A stretch of 64,000 nt of DNA from Pisolithus tinctorius (taxonomy: Eukaryota; Basidiomycota; Agaricomycetes; Boletales; Pisolithaceae): positions 186,001-250,000 of the forward strand of contig JANFAH010000049.1 in assembly GCA_024663395.1 (NCBI GenBank), written 5' to 3'. The notes beneath the pieces are model-generated. The model was given only the letters and a program-made list of their open reading frames with translations, was not told the origin of the DNA and searched no databases. The position numbers and the translations under genes were made by a program. Every line of letters begins with the position of its first letter. The first letter of the stretch is position 1. Below are positions 42,960 through 52,717 of the stretch, in pieces.

Positions 42960-44322
42960 TTAATTAGCAAATTCTTTATCTATAAAACTATGGGTGGAAC
43001 CAGAGTCCACTAGAGTACATAACTGGGGCAAATTGTGGCTGATAATAGAAACATGGGGAGTCAATGAATTGGGATTAGAAAGAGCAGACATGTTGAGACA
43101 AACCTCTGTGAGTGCACAGCCAGAGTCAACACAGCTCTCAGTCTGTGCAGAGTCCTGAGAACTGCTACCTATTTTTTTTGCCTTGGGTGCAGAGCCTGAG
43201 GTTGAGGCTGGTGTTGCCTCAGAGGTGGCCACAGTGCAAGCTTTGGCTTTCCCAGCTTTCTTGGGACACTTATCTGCAAAATGTCCAGTGCCCCCACAAA
43301 ACATGCAGAGGTTATTGTCCCTATGATGCTTGCACTCCTCCAGTGTCAACTTGCCATCCTTGCCCAGTTTGCTTGAGTCCAGCTTGGATGAGCTAGAGCT
43401 GGTCTGACCAGTTGAGGTGGGTTTGGACTGAGTTTGGTTGCCAGAGTTGCTATTCTTGGATTTCTCCTGACCAGGCTTGTGCTGAGAGTTGTTGTGGCTG
43501 GGGTTGGGAGTTGACTTACCAGAGGATGACCCCTGGTGCTTGCTGGACTACTGACCCTCCTCTTTGCACTCCCAGTAGCATGCATTGATCTCCTGGGCTA
43601 AGTGTTTATATGTGGTGCCTGTGCACCTCATTTCACAGTTTATCCTTTATTATGTTCTTTTCTCACTCTACAGACTTGTAGTGGACACTTAGCTTTGCTC
43701 TAAGTGTCCTTGGTGTGTTTTTGTTTACTATTTACATTTGTTTATCATTTTTGCGCACTTACTGCTCTGTGCCCAGTGAAGTTTTCTTCAGTCTCTTACA
43801 CTGGGCACAAGGCCTTGAGGTTGGGATATTTGAACACTAAGTGGTGAAGCTTGTGCAAGGTTCTAGGTTTATCAACCCAGCAGACCTCATCTTTGATGCA
43901 ATCAGGGAGACCAGTGTAGAAAAAGTGGCATAGTGTGCCATCACCATATCCCCAGACCTGTGAGGCAAGCTGGTTGAACTCAACCGCATACTTGTTGACC
44001 CAGTGATTGTCTTTCATCTGAAGGTGGTCTAACTGGCTTTCAGTGTCAGCCACCAGGTCATGAGGTCGAAAGGTAGTCTGGAGTTCAATGACAAACTCTT
44101 TCCACAAGTCCATCCAGTAGGGCCAGTCCTCCAGGTCTTCAGTCCCAAGTAGGTCCAGTTTGAACCACTCAAGAGCCATCCCTTTCAGGAATGACTGCAC
44201 AAAAGTGACCTTGGCTTGATCACTTTGAAAGGCCTGGGGCCAGTCCTAGCAGTTAAGTTCACATTGGATGAGGAATGCACATAGCTTCTTTGGGTCTGTC
44301 CCATCAAAGGTTTCTGGCTCAC
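42960..44322 (-). pseudogene. Gypsy G1 gag, nucleocapsid and protease
   Basis: Minus-strand pieces: gag (FDGTDPKKLCAFLIQCELNC, then FLKGMALEWFK, VWGYGDGTLCHFFYTGLP), split by a solo LTR at 43603-43836; a low-complexity linker; zinc knuckle CMFCGGTGHFADKC; protease active site LVDSGSTHSFID. Gag forms the particle, and the DSG aspartate is the protease catalytic residue. Stops occur in the linker. The N-terminal end is cut by a tyrosine-recombinase-element fragment. Confidence 0.85.
43603..43836 (+). mobile_element. Copia solo LTR, 234 bp
   Basis: TGTTTATATGTGG to TTTGAACA with perfect duplication CTAAG (43598-43602 and 43837-43841). Inserted in G1 gag. Short size class. Confidence 0.9.
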
Positions 44323-44447
44323 ACAACCCAGATAAAACCCATGAAGGTTGGAGAGTTGGAGAATGGCATGTCCTTAGAGTGTTCCCAGGGTATTCCCAGA
44401 TGGTCTGCAATTGTGTTGATGTGTTCAAAGGAGTATGCATGCAAGTT

Positions 44448-44623
44448 TGTTGCAAGTGTAGTACTCCAGCACTCAGCAATGCTAGTCCCTACTAGCACTT
44501 GGTGGTTAAACCACACCAAGGAAGCCAAGATACCTTGACCAAATAGCTCAGTGGTTAGAGCACCCAGTCAAAACCTGGGAGGTCCAGGGTTCAATCCCCT
44601 GTCTGGTCACATGTATTGCAACA
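44448..44623 (+). mobile_element. tRNA-carrying TRIM/solo LTR, copy 6
   Basis: A full 176-bp unit with TGTTGCAA and TTGCAACA ends but no target duplication (AAGTT on the left, GATGG on the right). The missing duplication agrees with loss of neighbouring RT sequence after or during insertion. Confidence 0.85.
44537..44608 (+). tRNA. tRNA-like domain within TRIM copy 6
   Basis: Same module with CpG-type changes: anticodon loop TCAAAAC and TCTGGTCAC end. A box intact, B box GGTTCAATCC. Confidence 0.4.
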
Positions 44624-45027
44624 GATGGGTGTATGGGGATTGTCCTATAGACCTCTGATACATCTCTGGTCACTCCTTGGCAGCCTAGGGGGAGTGAAGT
44701 GATCAGTGCACAGGTTGTGAGGAAAGTTCCCCAGGTACATGGGAATAGAGTGGAGTCAACACATGGGTTGATTGAGGCAGCAGCACTGGGTCTAGATACA
44801 ATAGGGAAGGACAGTTTGTGTATTAGGAGATGCTGTCTCAGTTTGCTGGGTTTTGGTATAATACTAAGCAGGGAAGATTGGAAGGGTCCTATGTACTGCT
44901 TGAGCAGATGAGGGGGAAAGGGGCCCAGATAGTGGCCTTTAGCAAACTCTTTCTTGATTATCTCCTGAAATGCATTGTAGTACTCCTTGGTTCACCACAG
45001 CATGGGTTGTTCATTAGAATGCAAATG

Positions 45028-45603
45028 TTATAATGGGAAAATGGCATGTGGTTGGATGGCAATGGTGATATGGGGCACAGATCTGATATTGAGTGATTGG
45101 TGGTTGATGTGAATGGGAAGCAGAATGACTGACCTTTGGATACAATGAATGTCGATTATAGATTGATGGTCACTGTCAACCAGCTTGTATTCAAGAAGAG
45201 TGTTCAGTAGCCTGGATGAACGAAGCATCAGATCAGTAGCCAAAGAACAAACAGAAATGGGACTGCCTGGTGATGAAGGACACATAAGTAAGCATGGCAG
45301 TAGAACCACTGAATGTTGACCCAAATGATCTGATGGCAAGTTGATGTGTGTGTTGAGATCAGAGACAATGAGGGACAGATGGGTGGCATCAAAGGTCCAA
45401 TCTGAGATGTAATGTATCTGGAGACCTTTTACAGTGCTTTGAAGTTTACCAGGAGGTTGGATCCTCATTAGGGACAACATGGCCCAGTATGCATCAAGGG
45501 CATTAGTGTGAATGCAAACCCAAGTGGAGTATTGGGATTGGTGAAAGCCACTCTGCTGCAATACATTTGCCATTTCATTATATGTTGCTCCTGTAATTGT
45601 CAA
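45028..45603 (-). CDS. Unrecognised 191-codon ORF
   Basis: An uninterrupted frame begins MTITGATYNEMANVLQQSG and ends SVPHITIAIQPHAIFPL. Composition is ordinary, with many His and Ser, and there are no transmembrane runs or cysteine clusters. I do not recognise it. It is flanked by a Ngaro RT fragment and a Copia LTR fragment and is very CpG-poor, so an open frame of this length in decayed DNA is slightly unusual. It may be a piece of a larger transposon gene or a chance frame. Confidence 0.3.
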   Translation of the reverse strand: MTITGATYNEMANVLQQSGFHQSQYSTWVCIHTNALDAYWAMLSLMRIQPPGKLQSTVKGLQIHYISDWTFDATHLSLIVSDLNTHINLPSDHLGQHSVVLLPCLLMCPSSPGSPISVCSLATDLMLRSSRLLNTLLEYKLVDSDHQSIIDIHCIQRSVILLPIHINHQSLNIRSVPHITIAIQPHAIFPL

Positions 45604-45704
45604 AATAGTAGTAGCATGGTCTGAGAGCTTCAGAACTCACCATGATTGGAGTTTGCAGGTGTATCTGTATCTTCTGTTTTTCAAGTGTGGATATCATAAG
45701 AGAT

Positions 45705-45906
45705 CATGCCCAGTGTAAGAGACTGAAGAACATTTCACTGGGCACAGAGCAGGTGTGCAAACATGATACACAAATGTAAATAATAAACAAAAGCAATCCA
45801 AGGCCACTCAGAGGGAAGCTAAGTGTCCACTACACATTTGTAGAGTGAGAAAAGAATATAATAAATGATAAAATGCGAACTGAGGTGCACAGGCACCACA
45901 TATGAA
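45705..45906 (-). mobile_element. Copia LTR fragment
   Basis: It matches the inner and outer thirds of the LTR from GCCCAGTGTAAGAGACTGA to CACCACATATGAA. The TGTTC terminus on the left is missing. Confidence 0.75.
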
Positions 45907-45972
45907 GAAGATGCTGGGACTTGGCTCATCAGGGGGAGTACTTGAATGCAGTGGTGCACATTCAGGGGGGAG
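45907..45972 (+). other. Copia 3' end remnant with polypurine tracts
   Basis: Reads GATGCTGGGACTTGGCTCATC, then AGGGGGGAGT-like, and later TTCAGGGGGGAGTG directly before an LTR. This is the Copia 3' non-coding end, here in plus orientation, with both polypurine tracts but no pol. Confidence 0.75.
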
Positions 45973-46209
45973 TGTTCACTTTAGGTGCCTGTGCACCTCA
46001 GAGTTCGCATTTCTTACTTTATTATATTTCCTATTGACCCTACAACTAGCATTGGACACTTAGCTTCACTCTAAGTGTCCTTGGTTTGTTTCTGTTTATT
46101 GTTTAGCTTTGTTTATCATTTTTGCCCACTTACTGCTGTGTGCCCAGTGAAATTTTCTTCAGTCTCTTACACTGGGCACCAGTGGCCTGAAGCTGTGGTT
46201 ATCTGAACA
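45973..46209 (+). mobile_element. Copia 3' LTR remnant, 237 bp
   Basis: TGTTCACTTTAGG to ATCTGAACA, preceded by its polypurine tract. The rest of that element is gone. Confidence 0.85.
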
Positions 46210-46381
46210 CCTCCTTCCCTATTTCTTTATTTGTTATATTCCTATCTAACCCTACACAATTTATATTGGACACTAGAATTTGCTATAAGTGTTCTAGCTT
46301 TGTGATTGTTTATTGTTTTCTGTTGTTTATCATTTTTGAGCACTTACAGCTGTGTGCCCAGTGAAATTTTCTTCAGTCTCT
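46210..46381 (+). mobile_element. Diverged Copia LTR fragment
   Basis: It lacks the first bases and the 3' terminus, but CCTCC...TTATATTGGACACTAG...TGTGCCCAGTGAAATTTTC follows the LTR order. It is the most diverged Copia LTR copy seen here. Confidence 0.65.
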
Positions 46382-46670
46382 TGTTCATATGTGGTGCCTG
46401 TGCACCTCATTTCGCATTTTATCTTTTGTTATGTTCTTTTCTAACTCTACAGACTTGTAGTGGACACTAGACTTCACTCTAAGTGTCTTTGGTTTGCTTT
46501 TATTTATTATTTACATTTGTTTACCATTTTTGCGCACTTACTGCTCTGTGCCCAGTGAAATTTTCTTCAGTCTCTTACACTGGGCACAAGGTATGTTTCT
46601 TGTAGTATTTACTTGAATAACAGTCTCTTACACTGGGCACAAGGGCCTCAGGAAAGTGGATATCTGAACA
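46382..46670 (+). mobile_element. Copia LTR, 289 bp
   Basis: TGTTCATATGTGG to TATCTGAACA; full length with the duplicated ACACTGGGCAC block. No target duplication is seen; its right end meets Copia-4 coding in the opposite orientation. Confidence 0.8.
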
Positions 46671-47907
46671 AGCTCATCATCACTGTCATCTTCATCAACC
46701 ACATCATCCAACTGTGCAGGGGAGAGCTTCCACCACTCCCTAGGTTTCTGTCTTCGCCTTGGAGGCAATCTAGCACCAATTCTGATGGGACTGGGAGGTC
46801 TAGGGGGAGGTGTAGGTGATGGAGTGTGAGGAGGTGGTGGGACGAGCTCTGGAGCAGCAATTTGAGGTGGAATGGGATCTGAATCACCTGCTGCAAGGTC
46901 TGTTCAGATAACCACAACTTCAGGCCACTTGTGCCCAGTGTAAGAGACTGAAGAAAATTTCACTGGGCACAGAGCAGTAAGTGCACAAAAATGATAAACA
47001 AATGTAAATAATAAATAAAAGCAAACCAAGGACACTTAGAGTGAAGCTAAGTGTCCACTACAAGTCTGTAGAGTGAGAAGAGAACACATTAAAATAGAAA
47101 ATGCGAAAATGAGGTGCACAGGCACCACATATGAACAAGGTCTTCATCTCCCCCCTGATCCACATGATCATCAGACTCGCTTTCAGAGTCCAAAGTGCAT
47201 TGTGGATGATAGATCTCAGTGGCAGGTGGTTTTTGATTGTCAGGTAAAGGGGAGAATGAGGTTGAGGGAGATTTTGCAGGGATAGGCACAGACAGAGAAG
47301 GTGTAGAAGTGCGACCAGCTAGAGGGAAATACCTCTCATTGAAATCAGCCCTTTCTGAGATGACTGTGCGCTTTGTGGTGGGATTGTAGAATTTCCAGCC
47401 TTTGTAGCCCTCAGGGTAGCCAATAAATACACATTTCTCCATGTGTGGATCTAGAGGTCGCCTCTTGTCTCTCTGGATGTGTACATAGGTTGTACAGCCC
47501 CAAACTTGAAGGTGGGAGAGGTCTGGCTTGTGCCCATGCCATAGCTCATAGGGAGTCGCATTTGGGACAGCCTCAGTGGGGCACCTGTTCCATACATGGA
47601 CCAGGGAAGCGAGGCATTCACCCCAGAAGGCTTTGGGGAGTCCAGATTCATCCAGCATCGCAGTAATTCGCTCTGACAGGACCCTATTAGCTCATTCAGC
47701 CACTCCGTTCTGCTGTGGGCAATTCCTGACAGTGTGCTGGCACAGGATGCCGCACTGGGTGGTGAAATCGATGAAGGAGTTGCTCATATACTCCCCTCCT
47801 TTGTCATCGCACAAAATCTTGATTTCTCATTCACTCTGGTTCTCTGCAAAGGCCTTGAAGGTCTTAAAGGCTTCAAACACCTCTGATTTTGCTTTGATGG
47901 GCAAGTT
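46671..47907 (-). pseudogene. Copia-4 fragment: integrase and linker
   Basis: Minus-strand frame from 47907 down: integrase core (LPIKAKSEVFEAFKTFKAFAEN, then DDKGGEYMSNSF and QQNGVAE before a stop), MLDESGLPKAFWGECLASLVHVWN, FYNPTTKRTVISERADFNERYF, and the Pro/Asp-rich linker, cut at 46901-47137 by a solo LTR. Several CpG-type stops (Arg to stop). RT is missing on the left, gag and protease on the right. Confidence 0.85.
46901..47137 (-). mobile_element. Copia solo LTR, 237 bp
   Basis: TGTTCAGATAACC to CATATGAACA with perfect duplication AGGTC (46896-46900 and 47138-47142), inside the Copia-4 linker. A Copia LTR thus inserted into a Copia relative. Confidence 0.9.
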
Positions 47908-47944
47908 ACACTGGGCACAAGGCCTATTTTGTGGGATAATTTAA
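47908..47944 (+). mobile_element. Copia LTR terminal scrap
   Basis: TTACACTGGGCACAAGG to AATTTAACA is the last 37 bp of the LTR, joined to truncated Copia-4. Confidence 0.65.
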
Positions 47945-48848
47945 CATAAACTGCATTATTCACATAATTTACATGTGTCATTGGATAGACAGTGATTGGT
48001 CAGCTGACCAGAGGTGTGACCTTAAATGTGAACAAACCCTGAGAGAAATCTGTGCTGGCAATTATGATACTGATAACCATCCTTCCACTCCCCCTCTCCA
48101 TTCTCCATCCTCATCAGAAGAAGATGGAGCTGCTGATACTGAAGGTGACACTGACAACTCTGTGACCAGGAGGCATAGGGAAGCCAAAGGGAAATCTCAT
48201 GCCCTAGCCAACACATCCTCTGAAGGTGAGGATGGACCTAGTGACACTGGAGACCTCCCCAATGGCTTGGAGATGACCAGGATGTATGGGAAACCCAAAG
48301 CACAACATCGTGCCTTCTGCCAGGTAGTAGTCACACCCTCTGCACCTACCCTAGCCAGTGACCTCAGTTGATGTGAGGATGCATCCAGTGCAGAAGCAGG
48401 CTTACCCTGCTTTAAACCAGGGTGGCTTCCCTTGGAAGCCATACAAAAGGCACAGACACTTGGCATGCACACCACTCAAGAAGCCCAGGCAATTGCAGAT
48501 GAGTATGGCAAGACTCTTGGGTTGATTATGGCTGCTGCTGGTCTTACCACAATGGCAACCTGTGCTGAATCTGTGTGGAACATGCATCAGGCTTGGTATG
48601 CACATACCAATCCAAAAGCATCTGCAAGTCAGTACATCCTAACTTGTTGCAGTTTTGACTCCACATTGATTCAATCACAGAGGAAACCAAAGACTACTAT
48701 AGGTGTCACACCAAGCACTATGAGGACCATAAAGATGAGGAAGAACATCCTCAACTGTGGGCTGAGATCTGGAAGTATTGGAGTGAGTGTGTCAGCAGGT
48801 TCAAAGACATCAGTTCCAAGGTGATGGTGGGCCATGTAATGGCTTGCC

Positions 48849-49135
48849 TGTTCAAATAACCCAACCTGAAGGCCTTGTGCCCAGTGTCAGAGACTTATAT
48901 TCAACAGCTAAGTAGTGACAATTACCTTGTGCCCAGTGTCAGAGACTGAAGAGAAAATACACTGGGCACACACAACTGCTAAGTGCGCAAAAATGGTAAA
49001 CAAAGGAAAACAAACAGTCACAACATACCATAACACTGTATAGTGTAGGAATGCGAAGTTAGACCATATTAGTTTAGCATATAACAGTAGGATAAATGAA
49101 AATGCGAACAGAGGTGCAAAGGCACCACTGTAACA
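48849..49135 (-). mobile_element. Copia solo LTR, 287 bp
   Basis: TGTTCAAATAACCC to CACTGTAACA with perfect duplication TTGCC (48844-48848 and 49136-49140). Same subfamily as the Copia-1 3' LTR. Confidence 0.9.
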
Positions 49136-49926
49136 TTGCCATGACTCCTTTACACAAGGGGTGGGTAATACCATCATGATTGTTTGCTTCTTGAATAACC
49201 TCTTGTACAGGCACAAACTTGGTGCAATGTGGAGGGCATACATGTCTTTGGATGTGTAATTTATAGTGGGAGCAATGAAGCTGCATGCCAATCCCAAGGA
49301 ATTTTTGCTGGATCCTCCCTTCTCATGCAGCTTGCAAGTGAGAGGCAGACCGACATAACACAATTATTAGAATACCTGTCCACAATTATCAAGTATGTAT
49401 AACATATGCCATGTACAATTGCCCACTGACTTTCCTTTAGGTATAAAATCCTTAACTCTGCCGCTTCAGTGCCTCTTCCCAACTATAATGTGCTGTCACA
49501 ACCCCATTATGACTGTGCACTGGGATTAAAACCTCAAGAATACAGGCATGATTGCAATCAGCAAGTTTTACCTACAATAATACTCCATAAATTCCATATG
49601 TCAATAAATCTATGTGATTCATATTCATCCTCTGAAGCACTGCCACAGAAGAGAATGGTATCACACGAGGCCAGAGAAATGTTTCTTGGAAGTCATTGCT
49701 TGATCTGTTGTATGTTCACTAGTATACCATCACTGATTGGCCTGCTGGAGTCCCTGCTGTTGGGCTGGATTTCAATGTCAAACACCTCAATGCTGATGAA
49801 CTTCGTGCTCTGACTGTTCCTTTCCTGAAAGAGTCAATGGGTGCAGATTACCATGCCGAGGCTCCACTAGATGATGAAGAAGACCAAGCTGAATACCTTG
49901 TCCCTTTGCCAAATTCATCATTTTAC

Positions 49927-50213
49927 TGTTCAAATAACCCAACCTGAAGGCCTTGTGCCCAGTGTAAGAGACTAGTATTGAAGTAAATACTACAGGAGAC
50001 ATACCTTGTGCCCAGTGTAAGAGACTGAAGAAAATATCACTGGGCACAGAGCAGTAAGTGCGCAAAAATGATAAACAAATGTAAATAGTAAACAAAAACA
50101 AACCAAGGACACTTAGAGCGCAGCTAAGTGTCCACTACAAGTCTGTAGAGTGAGAAAAGCACATAATAAAAGACAAACTGCGAAACGAGGTGCACAGGCA
50201 CCACATATGAACA
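49927..50213 (-). mobile_element. Copia solo LTR, 287 bp
   Basis: TGTTCAAATAACCC to CATATGAACA with perfect duplication TTTAC (49922-49926 and 50214-50218). Confidence 0.9.
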
Positions 50214-50474
50214 TTTACCTCAAGAAGTGGACTGATGGTGAGTTGTTGACATGAAATGGTCGCCCTCACTGACATGAATAATCCAGATCAGATTGAGCTA
50301 TTTTGCCACAGTGATGCAAGGATGTGTGACATCCTGCTTGTGGTGAACACATTGAACCAGCACCTTTGTGTTCTTTCTGATTCAGATGCATTCATTAAGG
50401 CCCTCCCTAAAGGTGACAAGTTTAAGGAGAGAAGTGCCCCTTCATCTTTCCCTGACCAACCTGTGCGAGGATGA

Positions 50475-51988
50475 GTGCCATCCAACAGACATCACCCCTT
50501 GCCAGCAGCATCCAACACCCACCATATGACTGTGCCTTCTTTATCCCCAGCTTATAGATCACCCCAGCCACCTGTGCAGCACCATGTGTCTCCCTCAACA
50601 TCCCACCACACCCAATGACAGCAATCACCATCCCACACATGTCACTCCTCTCCTGCAGGATCACACCACCTGAGGTGAGGGCAATTGCCATCCTATGGAC
50701 ATCATTCCACTCAACCAGCCTCCCACCACTCCCCTCCCCCTCCTTCATCCCCTGTTGAGCAGTCACCACAGTCATCTCCACAAGGTCCATCATTGCATGG
50801 TGATCATCACACATATCTTGCTCCAGCAGCTGCATATCATCGTTGCCCCCCCTACTGATAACCACTCTCTGACCCCATGTCCTCACCACCACCCTTGGCA
50901 TGAGTCACACAAGTGCTATAGAGGATATCAGGAAAATGAGAGTGATCATGGTGGTCCTTCACAACAGGGAAGAACTCACCAAAGGTATGTTGCTGGGTAG
51001 CCTACATGTACAATGAGACTAACATGCACAGTGTGGTTGAATACATTTATTGAAGCCCTCCCCACAAGAGACATTGTTGTCATGACTCTGATGACTCTGA
51101 TGGACATTCCTATCACACCCATGATTGACACACCCACTACTAGGCATGTTTTCATCTCCATCAATCCCTTGCTACTGGCTCATGTACACACCACATGTTT
51201 GCATTGTTAGCATGTAACTATGATACCCTGTGGCTGTGTCATCTTGCCCCTGCATATCCCCCCTTTGTGTAATGTCTGCCATCATTCATTTCATCTGTTA
51301 TCCTCCATGGTCTTTTCATTACCATTGTAACTACAATACCCTTACAAGACCATTCATTTTCTCTTCCCACCTATGCATATTCAATCTGATAGCATACCCT
51401 ATCCTAAATGCAGATTGGATTTAGGTGCAAACTGCTATGTGTGAGATTGGAATGTGAAATCCATGGAACCAGACATCCACTAGAGCTATCATGTCCATCT
51501 GAAGGGCATGGGGCTCTGCCCTAGGCTTCAGGGGGAAGAGTTCTCAGTAGCTACCAACATAGACAGCCACTGTCAATAGTACAGACTGGTGTTCTGCAAG
51601 ATGAATGCTACTGCTACATGTCATTGCTTAGGCTGATTGCTGATGATTGTGCCCTAAGACTACATCATACACACACTTATTCACTTAGGTGCCAGTGACA
51701 CTTCCCATTGCCAAGGCATTGGAGAATTCTCCGAGCACATTGGGAATAAACACCACATGAAACACATCTTCCAGTTGAAGCTAGAGTAATTTCCATTGAA
51801 TGCATTGTGCCATTCTGGATATCAAAAACCAGAAAGAGAGGACATAGCACTGTTGTCACATGGCACATTTGGGTTGAAATGGAAGTTGGCACAAGAGCAA
51901 ACAATTGAGAGGAAAGAGGGAGTTACAGCATCTGGCCAATGGCACAAATAACACAAAGATACATCAATGTCTATCCCCAGGACATAAC
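50475..51988. other. No gene recognised
   Basis: The first 500 bp read as a Pro/Ser/His-rich, stop-interrupted continuation of the upstream hypothetical gene. The rest, 51000-51988, has no open frame with motifs and no clear repeat. Confidence 0.4.
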
Positions 51989-52187
51989 CTGGAGAATCCC
52001 CAGCAGTGCTTGGAGAATCCCCAGAGTGGGTTGGAGAATCCCCAGCATGGCCTGGAGAATCCCCAGAGTGGGTTGGAGAACCCCCAGCAGTGCTTGGAGA
52101 ATCTCCAGATTGGGTGGGAGAATCCCCAGCATTGCCTGGAGAATCCCCAGAGTGGGTTGGAGAATCCCCAGTATTGCCTGGAGAATC
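51989..52187 (+). repeat. 21-bp minisatellite, ~9.5 copies
   Basis: Unit GGAGAATCCCCAG plus 8 variable bases. Every second unit has AGTGGGTT, so a 42-bp two-unit pattern is visible. Because 21 is divisible by three, all plus frames stay open and one reads LENPQ(S/Q/H)(G/C) heptapeptides. It ends within 5 bp of the gypsy G2 LTR. Confidence 0.88.
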
Positions 52188-52191
52188 AATC

Positions 52192-52576
52192 TGTTAAGTT
52201 TGTGACTAGGTCGGGGGGTGAAGGCCAAAGGCCGAGCACTGGGTGCAACAACCCTTGGTCTTAGCTCGTGCGCTAGACCCTTGCACAAGCCGGGTTGAAG
52301 TCAGAGTAAGCCAAGGGGGGTCAGGAGCAAAAGCCAAGAGTCGACTCAGGCTTAAGCTGGGAACTTGGGGTGAACTAAGTTGATATTCAGACTGAGCAGC
52401 TAAGTACAACCTACATAGAGTATATATACCGAAGACAGACACTGCCTCAGCACAAGCAAGGGCGGTACAAAAGCTAACTAGAAAAGTATAGTAAGGAACA
52501 GAGTTTGTTTCAGTGTTTGGCATTGACTTGGTGCTCAGAACCTAAGACCGAGCTGTGGGTGTCCTGGCATATGACA
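52192..52576 (-). mobile_element. Gypsy G2 3' LTR
   Basis: TGTTAAGTTTGTG to GGCATATGACA in plus reading, 385 bp, then the inverse polypurine tract GTATCCCCCCCTTAGG. On the minus strand a TATATATAC box and the conserved stem-loop (52263-52290) are in the same order as in LTR A and LTR C. Confidence 0.75.
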
Positions 52577-52717
52577 GTATCCCCCCCTTAGGGTTGAGCA
52601 CCTGAGACCCACCCTAAGGTACATGAGGTCAGCAGTCACCATGCCAGTAGAACACATGTTCACCAGGGTTAAAAAAGGTGCACCTTTGTGAAGACCTGTT
52701 TTCTCCTGACTTCATCA

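Larger units (their letters stand above)
44323..44975 (-). pseudogene. Ngaro-type reverse transcriptase fragment
   Basis: The left piece (to about 44447) follows 61490-61635 and the right piece (from 44624) follows about 62034-62370 of the Ngaro-like element, both in the RT gene on the minus strand. About 400 bp of RT, including the WVDD catalytic segment, are missing at the junction, where the tRNA-carrying unit 44448-44623 sits. Stops are frequent. Confidence 0.75.
47973..50474 (+). pseudogene. Hypothetical basidiomycete gene, split by two LTRs
   Basis: Plus-strand pieces in changing frames: an acidic Ser-rich N-terminal part (SSSEEDGAADTEGDTDNS), then AIQKAQTLGMHTTQEAQAIADEYGKTLG, TCAESVWNMHQAWYAHTNPK, a middle part after the first LTR, and VPAVGLDFNVKHLNADELRA before the second LTR. 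I recall similar multi-copy hypothetical proteins in Agaricomycetes near transposons, with no known function. Stops, frameshifts and two solo LTRs leave it dead. The part after 50219 is weakly supported. Confidence 0.45.

Noticed and set aside
28152..44608. Six functional host tRNA-Phe genes
   Set aside because: All lie at the same place inside 176-bp mobile units with target duplications; U33 is C, one acceptor pair is broken and copies differ in the anticodon loop. They are better described as tRNA-like modules.
47576..47944. 122-codon plus-strand ORF
   Set aside because: Exact antisense of the Copia integrase core; the same shadow appears opposite Copia-1 and Copia-2.
51905..52264. 119-codon repeat protein
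   Set aside because: Open only because the 21-bp satellite has a period divisible by three; all plus frames are open and nothing conserved flanks it.
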